Shown here one piece after another: positions 25,143-33,606 of a stretch of DNA of 64,000 nt. The first letter of the stretch is position 1; each line of letters opens with the position of its first letter. The DNA is taken from assembly GCA_040266995.1 (NCBI GenBank), contig JAWRHV010000001.1, positions 1-64,000 of the forward strand. Direction: 5' to 3'. The DNA comes from UBA4312 sp040266995. GTDB taxonomy: Bacteria; Bacillota_I; Bacilli_A; Erysipelotrichales; Erysipelotrichaceae. Below the pieces are notes generated by a model. It was not told the origin of the DNA. It did no database searches and saw nothing but the letters and a program-made list of their open reading frames with translations. A program made the position numbers and the translations under genes.

Positions 25143-26194
25143 TCTTCTGTTCCTTTCGTTAGTTCTTCCATCAATTCGTGAACGCTCATCATTTGACGAA
25201 TCCGTCCAACATTTTCTCCGGCAAAGACCAGCCCCTGGCTGATATTGCCCTTTACGGCTTCAATCAACGCCTGTGTAATACAATATGGTGTTGTTTTCGG
25301 ATCACACGATTTCAAACATCGGATACAACGGGTCACAGGATTTTTTGTATGCGTCAGCCATTCATTTTTAACAGCTCGTCCCGGCAGACCGGCCGGACTG
25401 TCAATGATACCTACATCGTTTGGGCCGGCTTGCAGGATAGCATCCTTAAAAGCCGAATGGGCATCGCATTCATGCGTCGCAATAAACCGTGAGCCGATCT
25501 GTACACCATCGGCCCCACATGCCATTACCTCCTGGATATCCTGGTGGGTAAAGATGCCACCGGCGGCAAAGACAGGAATATAGGTATGATATTTCTTTTC
25601 AAAGCCAGCCAGCATTTCTCTGACCTCAACCACTATATCCTTGATGGCTTTGTAGGTATGGTTCAACAACTCGTCTTTTTTAAATCCCAGATGACCACCG
25701 GCCTTAGCCCCTTCAATAACGATAAAATCCGGCATTCTCAAGTACCGGCGATCCCACATTTTCAATAAGATGCTGCCCGCTTTGGCACTGGAAATGATCG
25801 GTGCGATCAAACTGGTTCCCTTTGGCACATAAGCCGGCAGAGATAACGGCAGCCCGGCTCCGCTGATGATCGCATCGTATCCGCATTCCACACTGGCGCG
25901 AACATATTCTTCATAATCCCGGGAGGCCACCATAATGTTGACACCTAACAGTCCGTCTTTTCCGATTTGGCGTGCCTTATCGGCCTCAATAGCCAAGGCT
26001 TTCCGATTACATCCGATCGGATCTTGATAAAAATCCGGATCGGCATAACCGGGATGAGCTGCGCTGATGACACCCATACCTCCCTCTTTCATGACATGAC
26101 CAGCCAGATTCCCCAAGGAAATACCTATACCCATGCCCCCTTGGATAATCGGAACTCTCAATTGTTTGTCATGCAGAAATACGGGTTTTAACAT
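25139..26194 (-). CDS. FabX-like flavoenzyme of the nitronate monooxygenase / FabK superfamily
   Basis: 351-residue FMN-type TIM barrel, clearly distinct from the FabK next to it. The N-terminus PIIQGGMGIGISLGNLAG, the catalytic His168 in EGAKAGGHLG, SPAGLPGRA near 266-273, and the C-terminal SVHELMEELTKG resemble, from memory, Helicobacter pylori FabX. Four cysteines at 290, 293, 297 and 305 (C-x2-C-x3-C-x7-C) sit where FabX holds a [4Fe-4S] cluster. FabX dehydrogenates and isomerises decanoyl-ACP to introduce a cis double bond. No fabM, fabA or fabB is in this operon, so this protein is a good candidate for unsaturated fatty-acid synthesis. A generic nitronate monooxygenase is the alternative. 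Confidence 0.78.
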   Translation of the reverse strand: MLKPVFLHDKQLRVPIIQGGMGIGISLGNLAGHVMKEGGMGVISAAHPGYADPDFYQDPIGCNRKALAIEADKARQIGKDGLLGVNIMVASRDYEEYVRASVECGYDAIISGAGLPLSLPAYVPKGTSLIAPIISSAKAGSILLKMWDRRYLRMPDFIVIEGAKAGGHLGFKKDELLNHTYKAIKDIVVEVREMLAGFEKKYHTYIPVFAAGGIFTHQDIQEVMACGADGVQIGSRFIATHECDAHSAFKDAILQAGPNDVGIIDSPAGLPGRAVKNEWLTHTKNPVTRCIRCLKSCDPKTTPYCITQALIEAVKGNISQGLVFAGENVGRIRQMMSVHELMEELTKGTEE

Positions 26195-27132
26195 GGCAGA
26201 TTCTCCATTTTTTCTTTGAGTTGATCAAACTGTCTTTCACTGTCTTTCATGATGGAATCGAGAATAGCCTGGGCCGGTTCGATCTTTTTACATAAGCCGG
26301 CAATCTGTCCCATCATGACAGAACCATATTTGATGTCCCCGGCATGAACCGCCGCCCGCAATGAGCCTAAGGTCAGCTTTTCCAGTTCTTCAAACGAACT
26401 GCCCTTTTTTTCCAACGCAATATACTGCCGGCTCATTTCATTTTTTAAGATACGGACCGGACTGCCGATGTTTTGGCCCGTAACGACCGTCGCGGTATCC
26501 GAAGCTCGTAAAACAGCTTGTTTGTATTTGTCGTGGATCGGACATTCTTGCGCAGTCAGTAAACGGGTGCCGATCTGGATGCCCTGAGCCCCCAGTGCGA
26601 AAGCCGCATTCATACCCCGGCCATCCGCAATGCCTCCGGCAGCCACGACCGGAATGGATACGGCATCCACTACCTGTGGCAATAGAGCCATCGTTGTGCT
26701 TTGTCCGATATGGCCCCCTGCTTCCATTCCTTCACAGATCAGAGCATCGGCCCCTGCTCGTTCCATCCGCCTGGCCAGAGCCACACTGGATACGATGGGG
26801 ATCACCTTGCACTCGCTACGAGTCAGTTGGGGCATATATACGCCCGGATTTCCCGCACCTAGAACAACCACAGGCACCTTTAATTCGATGACCAGATCAA
26901 CAAGCTGAGCCACCTGTGGGTGGGTCACCATGATATTGACCGCAAACGGATTCCGGGTTTGTCGGCGACATCGTTCGATTTCTTTGCGCGCCGTTTCGAT
27001 ATCCATTCCTCCTGTCGCAATGGTTCCCAAAGCCCCGCAATTACTGAGAACAGCCGCAAAATCTCCATCCGTGATATTTGCCATCGCTCCCTGTATAATG
27101 GGATATTTTATATGTAATAAATCGTGTATCAT
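26188..27132 (-). CDS. fabK: Enoyl-ACP reductase II (FabK)
   Basis: 314 residues, an FMN-dependent TIM-barrel enoyl reductase. Typical stretches are YPIIQGAMANITDGDFA, PFAVNIMV, GAGNPGVYM, EGMEAGGHIGQSTTM with catalytic His141, AAGGIADGRG and GSVMMGQIAGL. It performs the last reduction of each elongation cycle in place of FabI. FabK is insensitive to triclosan. It overlaps the FabX-like gene by 7 nt. Confidence 0.93.
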   Translation of the reverse strand: MIHDLLHIKYPIIQGAMANITDGDFAAVLSNCGALGTIATGGMDIETARKEIERCRRQTRNPFAVNIMVTHPQVAQLVDLVIELKVPVVVLGAGNPGVYMPQLTRSECKVIPIVSSVALARRMERAGADALICEGMEAGGHIGQSTTMALLPQVVDAVSIPVVAAGGIADGRGMNAAFALGAQGIQIGTRLLTAQECPIHDKYKQAVLRASDTATVVTGQNIGSPVRILKNEMSRQYIALEKKGSSFEELEKLTLGSLRAAVHAGDIKYGSVMMGQIAGLCKKIEPAQAILDSIMKDSERQFDQLKEKMENLPC

Positions 27133-27144
27133 ACTTTTTCCATC

Positions 27145-28107
27145 CTACCATTTCATATAGACAGCCCCACAAGTAAAGCCGGCCCCAAAGGCTACCATCA
27201 CGATATTCATACCGGTACATATCCGCCCTTGTTGGTACGCCTCGGATAACGCAATCGGTATACTGGCTGCCGACGTATTGCCGTAGGTCTGTAAGTTTTT
27301 AAAGATCTTATCTTGTTTCATACCAAGGTTTTTTGCGACACGGTCAATGATCCGTTCATTGGCCTGATGAGGAATCAACCAGTCAATCTGTTCCAGAGAC
27401 AGGTTCTGTTGCTTCATCAGATCCTGTACCGCCTTTGTCATTTCCGTCACCGCAAAGCGAAACACTTCACTGCCGGTCATATGCAAAGAACCGACATGGG
27501 GATCCGTGATCCCATTCTTGGTCATCAAAGGAACCGATCGGGCATACAAAGCCTGCTTGGTATCGGGATAATAGCTAGCCGCACCGGCCATCATAGATCC
27601 TTTTTCTTTTTGGACCAGGCAGGCCCCGGCTCCATCCCCAAACAATACACATGTTGTCCGATCGGACCAGTTAACGATCTTGCTGAGAACCTCCGCCCCG
27701 ATGACCAGACCGACTTCTTTTTCTTCTAACATCTTATTGGCAATCTGTAACGCATACAGAAAGCCGGAACAAGCCCCGTTGACATCCAGGACTAGCACAT
27801 GGCCGGAAAGGCCTAATTGTTGAGCCACCATGCAACTGCACGAAGGCGTAATCTGATCGGCCGTAGCCGTGGCCACGATGACCAAGGATATGCTTTCTTT
27901 TGAGATATCCGCTTGATCGAATGCCATTTTTGATGCTTCCAAAGCCAGTTCACTGGTGTTTTTCTCCGTTGAAACAAATCGGCTTTGGATGCCTGTCCGT
28001 GTACGGATCCATTCATCTGTCGTATCCACAACCTTAGAAAGATCCGCATTGGTTACCTTGTGACCGGATGTGGAATGGCCACACCCTAAAATACGGAGCC
28101 CGCTCAT
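27145..28107 (-). CDS. fabH: 3-oxoacyl-ACP synthase III (FabH)
   Basis: 320 residues with the full triad: Cys113 in NGACSGFLYAL, His247 in PHQANERI and Asn277 in GNTSAAS. FabH starts fatty-acid synthesis by condensing an acyl-CoA primer with malonyl-ACP. Its stop is 12 nt before the fabK start and its start overlaps the accA stop by 4 nt. The primer (straight or branched) cannot be told from the sequence. Confidence 0.95.
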   Translation of the reverse strand: MSGLRILGCGHSTSGHKVTNADLSKVVDTTDEWIRTRTGIQSRFVSTEKNTSELALEASKMAFDQADISKESISLVIVATATADQITPSCSCMVAQQLGLSGHVLVLDVNGACSGFLYALQIANKMLEEKEVGLVIGAEVLSKIVNWSDRTTCVLFGDGAGACLVQKEKGSMMAGAASYYPDTKQALYARSVPLMTKNGITDPHVGSLHMTGSEVFRFAVTEMTKAVQDLMKQQNLSLEQIDWLIPHQANERIIDRVAKNLGMKQDKIFKNLQTYGNTSAASIPIALSEAYQQGRICTGMNIVMVAFGAGFTCGAVYMKW

Positions 28108-28916
28108 ACCGGCACCCCCAGATCACGGATCTTCTTATACCGCTGCTCCACTAAGGCACCGGTCCGCTTTTTCTTCAAGCTCAGCAGTGTATCCACCAGC
28201 TGACGGCGCAAATCATTGGCCACCTTGTAAAAATCTGCCTGTGCCCCCTTTTCCGGCTCCGGGATGATCGTATCCACAAAGCCTTCCACCTTCAGATCTT
28301 CACTGGTCAAGCCCATGATCTCACTGGCCTTTTGGGCCAGACTTTCATCTTTCCAAAGAATGCTGGCAAAGCCTTCCGGAGACAGAATCGAATAGATGGC
28401 ATGTTCTAACATAATCAGATGATCGGTCACGCTAAAAGCCAACGCGCCGCCACTGCCCCCTTCCGATAATACGATGCCGATGATGGGTGTCCGTAGGTCT
28501 GAAAACTGATACAGACATTGCGCTATCGCTTCCGCTTGTCCACGTTCTTCGGCTCCTTTTCCGGGATACGCCCCCGGTGTGTCGATAAACGTTACGATGG
28601 GCCGATGGAACTTCTCGGCCTGGCGGGCCAGACGCAGCGCTTTTCGATAGCCTTCCGGAGATACCATCCCGAATTTCTTTTCGATGTTCTCCTCTAACGT
28701 CGAACCCTTTGACTGGGCGATGATCGTCACCGGCATACTTTCGATAAACCCGATGCCCCCGATCACTGCCGGGTCATCGCCATACTTTCGATCCCCATGT
28801 AACTCGATAAAGTCATTAAATAAGAAATGGATATAATCCTGTGCTTTCGGTCGGTCGGCATCGCGTGCCAGCTGCACCTTTTGCCAGGCATCCATTACAT
28901 TGTATGATTTACTCAT
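28104..28916 (-). CDS. accA: Acetyl-CoA carboxylase carboxyltransferase subunit alpha
   Basis: 270 residues, shorter than Gram-negative AccA (about 319) but usual for the short type of firmicutes. Family features are DFIELHGDRKYGDDPAV, FGMVSPEGYRKALRLA, FIDTPGAYPGKGAEERGQ and SEGGSGGALAF. With AccD it transfers the carboxyl group from biotin to acetyl-CoA. It follows accD by 5 nt. Confidence 0.95.
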   Translation of the reverse strand: MSKSYNVMDAWQKVQLARDADRPKAQDYIHFLFNDFIELHGDRKYGDDPAVIGGIGFIESMPVTIIAQSKGSTLEENIEKKFGMVSPEGYRKALRLARQAEKFHRPIVTFIDTPGAYPGKGAEERGQAEAIAQCLYQFSDLRTPIIGIVLSEGGSGGALAFSVTDHLIMLEHAIYSILSPEGFASILWKDESLAQKASEIMGLTSEDLKVEGFVDTIIPEPEKGAQADFYKVANDLRRQLVDTLLSLKKKRTGALVEQRYKKIRDLGVPV

Positions 28917-28921
28917 CCCTC

Positions 28922-29773
28922 TTACGCTCCGTGAATTCTCAATAAATTGGCGATTTGCCGTTTACAGTCCCGCCGGGCCACAATGGCGTCAATAAACCCC
29001 TTTTCCAACATGAACTCGGCCTTTTGAAAAGAATCCGGCAACTGCTCATGGGTGGTGTTTTCAATCACCCTTCGACCCGCAAATCCAATCAAACAATCCG
29101 GTTCCGATAAGATAATATCGGCTAACATCGCAAAACTGGCGCTGACACCGCCTGTGGTCGGATTGGTCAACAAAGAAATGTACAAGCCGCCATGGTTGTT
29201 AAACTGTTTTAAAGCGGCACTTGTTTTGGCCATTTGTACTAAGGAACGAATTCCTTCCTGCATACGGGCACCGCCACTCGTGCAGCACAGGATCAACGGC
29301 AGCTTTTTCCGATCGGCCATTTCGATCAGTCGGGTAATCTTTTCTCCGACGATCGTTCCCATGCTTCCCATCATAAATGCGGAATCCATGACCCCGATGG
29401 CACAAGGCATCGATTCGATCCGTGCCGAACCGCAAATCACCGCTTCATTCAATCCGCTCTTATTTTTTGCCCGGATCAGCTTTTGATCATAGTCCGGAAA
29501 CTCCACGTTTTTTGTGGTCCAGTTTTTATCTATTTCTTTGAAGCTGCCGGCATCGCATAAGTGTTCGATCCGCTGCCGGGCATGCATGGTAAAATGATGC
29601 CCGCAAACCGGACAGACATTATCGTTCTTCTCAACGTCCTGCTTCACAAACGTCGAATGGCATTGTTCACATGTCACAAACGAACGATCCGGAATCTCTA
29701 CAGATGGTTTTTGTTGTTTTCTGTATTTATGAAATATATTTAACTGTTCTTGTCTACGCTTAAATAGGTTCAT
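28922..29773 (-). CDS. accD: Acetyl-CoA carboxylase carboxyltransferase subunit beta
   Basis: About 283 residues. It starts at ATG 29773 or 29779, both inside the end of accC. A C4 zinc ribbon (CEQC near 37-40 and CPVC about 18 residues later) opens the protein, followed by the crotonase-fold core with IGVMDSAFMMGSMGTIVGEKI, GGARMQEG and NPTTGGVSASFA. It pairs with AccA to form the carboxyltransferase. Confidence 0.94.
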   Translation of the reverse strand: MNLFKRRQEQLNIFHKYRKQQKPSVEIPDRSFVTCEQCHSTFVKQDVEKNDNVCPVCGHHFTMHARQRIEHLCDAGSFKEIDKNWTTKNVEFPDYDQKLIRAKNKSGLNEAVICGSARIESMPCAIGVMDSAFMMGSMGTIVGEKITRLIEMADRKKLPLILCCTSGGARMQEGIRSLVQMAKTSAALKQFNNHGGLYISLLTNPTTGGVSASFAMLADIILSEPDCLIGFAGRRVIENTTHEQLPDSFQKAEFMLEKGFIDAIVARRDCKRQIANLLRIHGA

Positions 29774-31124
29774 TTCCATTCAGCTCCTTCATGATCTGTT
29801 GGGCATAGGCTGTATCGTAGCTCCCATCCAGAAACGTACGATCATTGAAAGCCATATAATGAAACATTTCATTGGTTTGTATGCCTTCCATAAAACATTC
29901 CTCCAATGCCCTTTTCATGATTTGAATGCATTCTTCCCGGGTCCGGCCGTACGCAATCAGTTTACAGACCAGGGAATCATAATACGGTGAAATCACATCC
30001 CCGCTATATGCCGCACTGTCTACCCGGATCCCTCGTCCCCCGGGAAAATTCAAAAAGGAAATTGTCCCAAACGATGGGGTAAAATCCTGATAGACATCTT
30101 GGGCATTGATCCGACACTCGATCGCATGCCCGGATTGACAAATATCCTTTTGTTCCAAAGACAGCGGTTGATCGTCAGCTATCTCCAGCTGCAGTCGGAT
30201 CAGATCCATCCCGGTAATCATTTCGGTAACAGGATGCTCCACCTGGATCCGCGTATTCATCTCCATGAAATAAGCATCTCCGTTTTTATCGATCAGAAAC
30301 TCCACCGTGCCCACAGAATCATAGTGCACAGCCTGACAGATCTTGACCGCATCCTGACAGATCCGCTGTCTTACCTCATCGGACAATTTGTAACAAGGCG
30401 CTTCCTCGATCTGTTTCTGCCGGTGGACCTGGATGGAACAATCCCGGTCATATAAGTGAACCACATGACCAAAATGATCACATGCCAGCTGTACTTCGAC
30501 GTGTTTCGGATGTTCTAAAAACTTTTCAATGTACAGCTCTTTACTGTTAAAATAGCTTTCGCTTTCCTTCTGCGCCTGCTCGAAGGAATCCTGAAATTCC
30601 TCTTCCTTCCAGACGATGCGCATGCCTTTGCCACCACCGCCCTGGCTGGCTTTTATGACAACCGGATACGTCAGTTCTTGCGCAATCTGCATACCGGCAC
30701 GAACATCACTGATGACATCCGGACTGCCGGCGATAATTCGGATCCCCAGCTTCTCGATCATTTGACGGGCCTTGTTCTTATCCCCCATCTGTTCGATGAC
30801 AGACGGACTGGGGCCCACAAACTTTAATCCGCAGGCCTGGACCAGACGGGCAAAATGTGCGTTCTCCGACAGAAAGCCATACCCTGGATGGATAGCGTCA
30901 CACCCTGTGGATACAGCCACCTGAATGATCGCATTGGCATTCAGATAACTTGAACCCGGTGTCGCATCCCCGATGCATATCGATTCATTGGCCGACTGCA
31001 CCGGCATGGAATCCCGGTCGGCTTCCGAATAGACGACCACCGTTTCAATGCCCATTTCTTTACACGTACGGATAATCCGCATCGCAATCTCTCCACGATT
31101 GGCAATACAAAGCTTTCGGATCAT
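29760..31124 (-). CDS. accC: Biotin carboxylase subunit of acetyl-CoA carboxylase
   Basis: 454 residues, the standard AccC length. Visible are the N-terminal ANRGEIAMRIIRTCKE, IHPGYGFLSENA, the glycine-rich ATP-grasp loop QGGGGKGMRIV, HVEVQLACD, the RDCSIQ and NTRIQVEHPVTE motif, and ECRINAQD. It carboxylates the biotin on AccB with ATP and bicarbonate. Its start overlaps the accB stop by 4 nt. Confidence 0.96.
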   Translation of the reverse strand: MIRKLCIANRGEIAMRIIRTCKEMGIETVVVYSEADRDSMPVQSANESICIGDATPGSSYLNANAIIQVAVSTGCDAIHPGYGFLSENAHFARLVQACGLKFVGPSPSVIEQMGDKNKARQMIEKLGIRIIAGSPDVISDVRAGMQIAQELTYPVVIKASQGGGGKGMRIVWKEEEFQDSFEQAQKESESYFNSKELYIEKFLEHPKHVEVQLACDHFGHVVHLYDRDCSIQVHRQKQIEEAPCYKLSDEVRQRICQDAVKICQAVHYDSVGTVEFLIDKNGDAYFMEMNTRIQVEHPVTEMITGMDLIRLQLEIADDQPLSLEQKDICQSGHAIECRINAQDVYQDFTPSFGTISFLNFPGGRGIRVDSAAYSGDVISPYYDSLVCKLIAYGRTREECIQIMKRALEECFMEGIQTNEMFHYMAFNDRTFLDGSYDTAYAQQIMKELNGNEPI

Positions 31125-31498
31125 ACCATCGCCTCATAACGGATCAATGGCTGATTGAATTCCACCAATCCTCCTTCTTCCACAAGAAACTCTTTGATCT
31201 CCAGATCAAAAGGTGCCCGTACTTCATTCATCGTTTTCATCGATTCAATATGGTAGACAACTTCTCCTTTTGTATAGGAAGTCTGTTCCTGGGAAAAATG
31301 AAATACCCCTGCCAGAGGGGCTTTAAGAACAGGATCTTCCTGTTCTGTTTGTTGTGGGTCTGTATCTATTGGGTTCACAGATGTATTCTTATCTTTTTCG
31401 AGTCGGATCTTTAAACCATCATATTCCAGATCCATGGTCTTTACCCGGCTGGAATCAAATATTCTTATAATTTCGTTGATTGTTTTTGTATCCTTCAT
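31121..31498 (-). CDS. accB: Biotin carboxyl carrier protein
   Basis: 125 residues: an N-terminal helical part, a short Gln/Pro/Thr-rich linker near 42-56, and the C-terminal biotinyl domain. The biotinylated Lys88 lies in ESMKTMNE, where EAMKMMNE is more common; the key Met-Lys pair is kept. It carries carboxyl-biotin between AccC and AccA/AccD. The protein is shorter than the E. coli one mainly through its short linker. Confidence 0.93.
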   Translation of the reverse strand: MKDTKTINEIIRIFDSSRVKTMDLEYDGLKIRLEKDKNTSVNPIDTDPQQTEQEDPVLKAPLAGVFHFSQEQTSYTKGEVVYHIESMKTMNEVRAPFDLEIKEFLVEEGGLVEFNQPLIRYEAMV

Positions 31499-31506
31499 AC
31501 CATGCC

Positions 31507-31731
31507 CTATTTTTTCTGATTCATTAAGTCCACAATATCCTGGACTGTTTTCAGTTTAACAAGTTCCTCATCTTCAATTTGAATTCCAAATTCGTTCTCC
31601 AATTCCATGGCCAGTTCTACGGCGGCCAGTGAATCAATATCCAGATCCTCGTTTAATCTTGAATCCGGTTGAATATGTTCCGCTTCCAGATTTAATGAAC
31701 TTACCAATACCTTTTTAATCGTTTCAAACAT
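31507..31731 (-). CDS. acpP: Acyl carrier protein
   Basis: 74 residues, acidic and helical, with the phosphopantetheine attachment Ser34 in DIDSLAAVELAMELE. It is the first gene of the fatty-acid operon, behind a strong AAAGGAGG site, and follows the promoter with two palindromic operators. Gene order acpP-accB suggests high and coordinated expression of carrier proteins. Confidence 0.95.
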   Translation of the reverse strand: MFETIKKVLVSSLNLEAEHIQPDSRLNEDLDIDSLAAVELAMELENEFGIQIEDEELVKLKTVQDIVDLMNQKK

Positions 31732-31750
31732 TGTAGAATCCTCCTTTATT

Positions 31751-31806
31751 TGCTTTGACTGTCAAAGCATTAACACCATTATATATACTTTGATTATCAA
31801 ATGAAA
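31751..31806 (-). promoter_or_regulatory. Promoter of the fatty-acid operon with two FabT-type palindromes
   Basis: On the minus strand a perfect -10 TATAAT lies at 31778-31783, with a poor -35 around 31801-31806. Palindrome 1, TTTGATTATCAAA (31789-31801), fills the spacer. Palindrome 2, TGCTTTGAC-T-GTCAAAGCA (31751-31769), begins just after the expected transcription start. Both contain the TTTGA-n3-TCAAA core that is known for FabT. Their centres are 35 bp apart. Repression by the FabT-like protein at 31868-32323 is inferred. Confidence 0.8.
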
Positions 31807-31837
31807 TGGCCTTTCTGAACAATCTAGACCCAAAATA

Positions 31838-31864
31838 AACAAAAAAGTACCCAAATTGGGTACT
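31838..31864 (-). terminator. Terminator of the FabT-like gene
   Basis: AGTACCCAA (31846-31854) pairs with TTGGGTACT (31856-31864), followed on the minus strand by six T. It ends the regulator transcript just upstream of the fatty-acid operon promoter and so insulates the two. Confidence 0.85.
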
Positions 31865-31867
31865 CTG

Positions 31868-32323
31868 TTAAATATTCTTTTCGATTGCGTATTCTTCCGA
31901 AAAGTATTCCATCAAATTCGCCAGTGAATCGATCAATACTTTATCCTGGTCCAATTTCAGATCCGCTACTGTTTTATCGATCAACGTTTCATGAAAGGCA
32001 TCGTGGATCTTTAAGATGTCCCTGGCTTGATCGGTGATCCGCAGCCGGACGATCCGCCCATCTTTTTCGTCTTTGTAGCGTTCTACATATCCCTTGGCTA
32101 CCAGGCGTTTAACGTTGGTCGTCAACGTTCCCTGGGTTACCATACAACGCTTGGCGATGTAAGACATCGTATTATCACTGGCTTTCTCGATATTTTCCAG
32201 CAAATGCACTTCCGAAAGCTTTAAAGAAACATTCTTATCCTTCAGGTTTCTTTCTTCTATATATGTAATATAGTTAAAAAGACCAACAAGTAATTCATTA
32301 ATTGTATGTTTTGTATAATTCAT
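31868..32323 (-). CDS. fabT: FabT-like MarR family regulator of fatty-acid synthesis
   Basis: 151-residue MarR protein with LSEVHLLENIEKASDNTMSYIA, the recognition region MVTQGTLTTNVKRLVAKGYVERYKDEKDGRIVRLRIT, and a helical C-terminus. FabT binds acyl-ACP and then represses the fab genes at TTTGA-n3-TCAAA sites; two such sites lie 67-117 bp downstream of this gene, on the operon promoter. Unlike in streptococci, the gene is not inside the operon but upstream with its own promoter and terminator. The FabT name rests on context and target sites. Confidence 0.82.
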   Translation of the reverse strand: MNYTKHTINELLVGLFNYITYIEERNLKDKNVSLKLSEVHLLENIEKASDNTMSYIAKRCMVTQGTLTTNVKRLVAKGYVERYKDEKDGRIVRLRITDQARDILKIHDAFHETLIDKTVADLKLDQDKVLIDSLANLMEYFSEEYAIEKNI

Positions 32324-32335
32324 AGCTTACCAATC

Positions 32336-32377
32336 CTGTCGTTAGACAGTATAAACGATTTTAATAAAAAACGCCAA
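32336..32377 (-). promoter_or_regulatory. Promoter of the FabT-like gene with overlapping inverted repeat
   Basis: On the minus strand a -35 TTGGCG (32372-32377) and a -10 TATACT (32348-32353) are 18 bp apart. CTGTC and GACAG (32336-32340, 32345-32349) form an inverted repeat that touches the -10. The core differs from the FabT sites of the operon promoter. Confidence 0.55.
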
Positions 32378-32385
32378 CGATATCC

Positions 32386-33492
32386 TTATTTCCGGTTTTC
32401 TTTTTGAAGCCAGTCCCTTCGCGTTACACAGCTGACATGCCCTGTTCTGGTTTCATGCATGAGAGGTACATCTACATCATGGGAAGTCCATTGATAGAGA
32501 AACCCGCATTTTTCCTGGACCCGTTTTGATTGTCCGTTTCCCTCATAGTATCCGCACCATACCTTTTCCATGTTCAGATCGAGGAAGGCATGGCGTAACA
32601 ATTCCATGACCGCTTCCGGTACCAGCCCTTGCCCCCAATAAGGTTTGCCCAGCCAGTACCCCAGTTCACATTCTCTCTCGTTCTGTACCAGATCGCTGCT
32701 ACCGTACATTTTGAGGTCAATCGCTCCGATCGGGATATTTTCTTCTTTCAGACAGATGGCATAGGTTTCCGACTTTTGAAAGATGGTCCGTATAATTTCT
32801 TTACTTTCCTCCAAACTCCGGTGCGGTGGCCATCCTGCTATCGGGCCGACGGACGGATCTTTCGCATAGGTAAATAAGCTGTAGGCATCATTATCCTCCC
32901 ACGGTCGAAGGAACAGCCGCCGGGTCTTGAGAAAGGGCTGGATCTGGCGGATCACACGGCAAGGATTGCCAGCTGCCACGCAATATGCCGGTATATCTTT
33001 TGTCACAACACTGCCGGCTCCAATGATACTTCCTTCTCCAATGGTCACACCAGCCAAAACATGAACACCGGCACCGATCCAGACATGATCTTCTACGGTA
33101 ATATCCAACGCATATTCCAGGCCCTTATCTCTTCGTTGAACATCCATAGGATGGCAGGCTGTATAAAATCCACAGGAAGGCCCAATAAAAACATGATTCC
33201 CGAAGGTGACCCTTCCTTCATCCAGTATGATCAATCCATGATTGGCATAAAAACATTCCCCTACTTCGATATTCCAGCCGTAATCACACCAGAAACCCGG
33301 CTCAATCCATACAGACTGGCCACATTTGCCTAAAATCTGATGAATGACTTTGGAGCGTTGTTCAAAATCGTCCACTGAAAGTTGATTATAGATCTGGCAA
33401 AGACGCTTACATGCACTTCGTTCTTCGATTAACTCGTTATCATGATTGGCATCATACAAAACATGTGCCAGCATTTTTTCTTTTTCCGTCAT
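32386..33492 (-). CDS. Two-domain acetyltransferase: hexapeptide (Maa/LacA type) fused to GNAT
   Basis: 368 residues. The N-terminal 190 residues are a maltose/galactoside O-acetyltransferase: helical start, then left-handed beta-helix repeats with FIGPSCGFYTACHP (catalytic His), VWIGAGVHVLAGVTIGEGSIIGAGSVVTKDIPA and the end AAGNPCRVIRQI. From about residue 193 (RRLFLRPWEDNDAYSLF) a RimJ/RimL-type GNAT domain follows, with GYWLGKPYWGQGLVPEA as the acetyl-CoA loop. Both are complete. The substrate of neither half is known. The gene is monocistronic, with no clear terminator before the fabT promoter. Confidence 0.88.
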   Translation of the reverse strand: MTEKEKMLAHVLYDANHDNELIEERSACKRLCQIYNQLSVDDFEQRSKVIHQILGKCGQSVWIEPGFWCDYGWNIEVGECFYANHGLIILDEGRVTFGNHVFIGPSCGFYTACHPMDVQRRDKGLEYALDITVEDHVWIGAGVHVLAGVTIGEGSIIGAGSVVTKDIPAYCVAAGNPCRVIRQIQPFLKTRRLFLRPWEDNDAYSLFTYAKDPSVGPIAGWPPHRSLEESKEIIRTIFQKSETYAICLKEENIPIGAIDLKMYGSSDLVQNERECELGYWLGKPYWGQGLVPEAVMELLRHAFLDLNMEKVWCGYYEGNGQSKRVQEKCGFLYQWTSHDVDVPLMHETRTGHVSCVTRRDWLQKENRK

Positions 33493-33583
33493 GTTGATCC
33501 CCTGTTGTTATGATAACACATCGGGGCCGGCTATGGTTTGATAGCGTCGTTATTCTTTGGGATATCCGGGATCCCGTCAATTG

Positions 33584-33606
33584 AAAAAGGCCAGCGTTTG
33601 CTGACC
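33584..33606 (-). terminator. Terminator of the XRE regulator gene
   Basis: GGCCAGC (33589-33595) and GCTGACC (33600-33606) form a 7-bp stem with one mismatch and a 4-nt loop; on the minus strand five T follow. It overlaps the stop codon of the XRE gene. Confidence 0.7.

Noticed and set aside
25139..26194. Second copy of FabK by simple duplication
   Set aside because: The sequence differs throughout, is longer, and has a C-terminal Cys cluster that FabK lacks.
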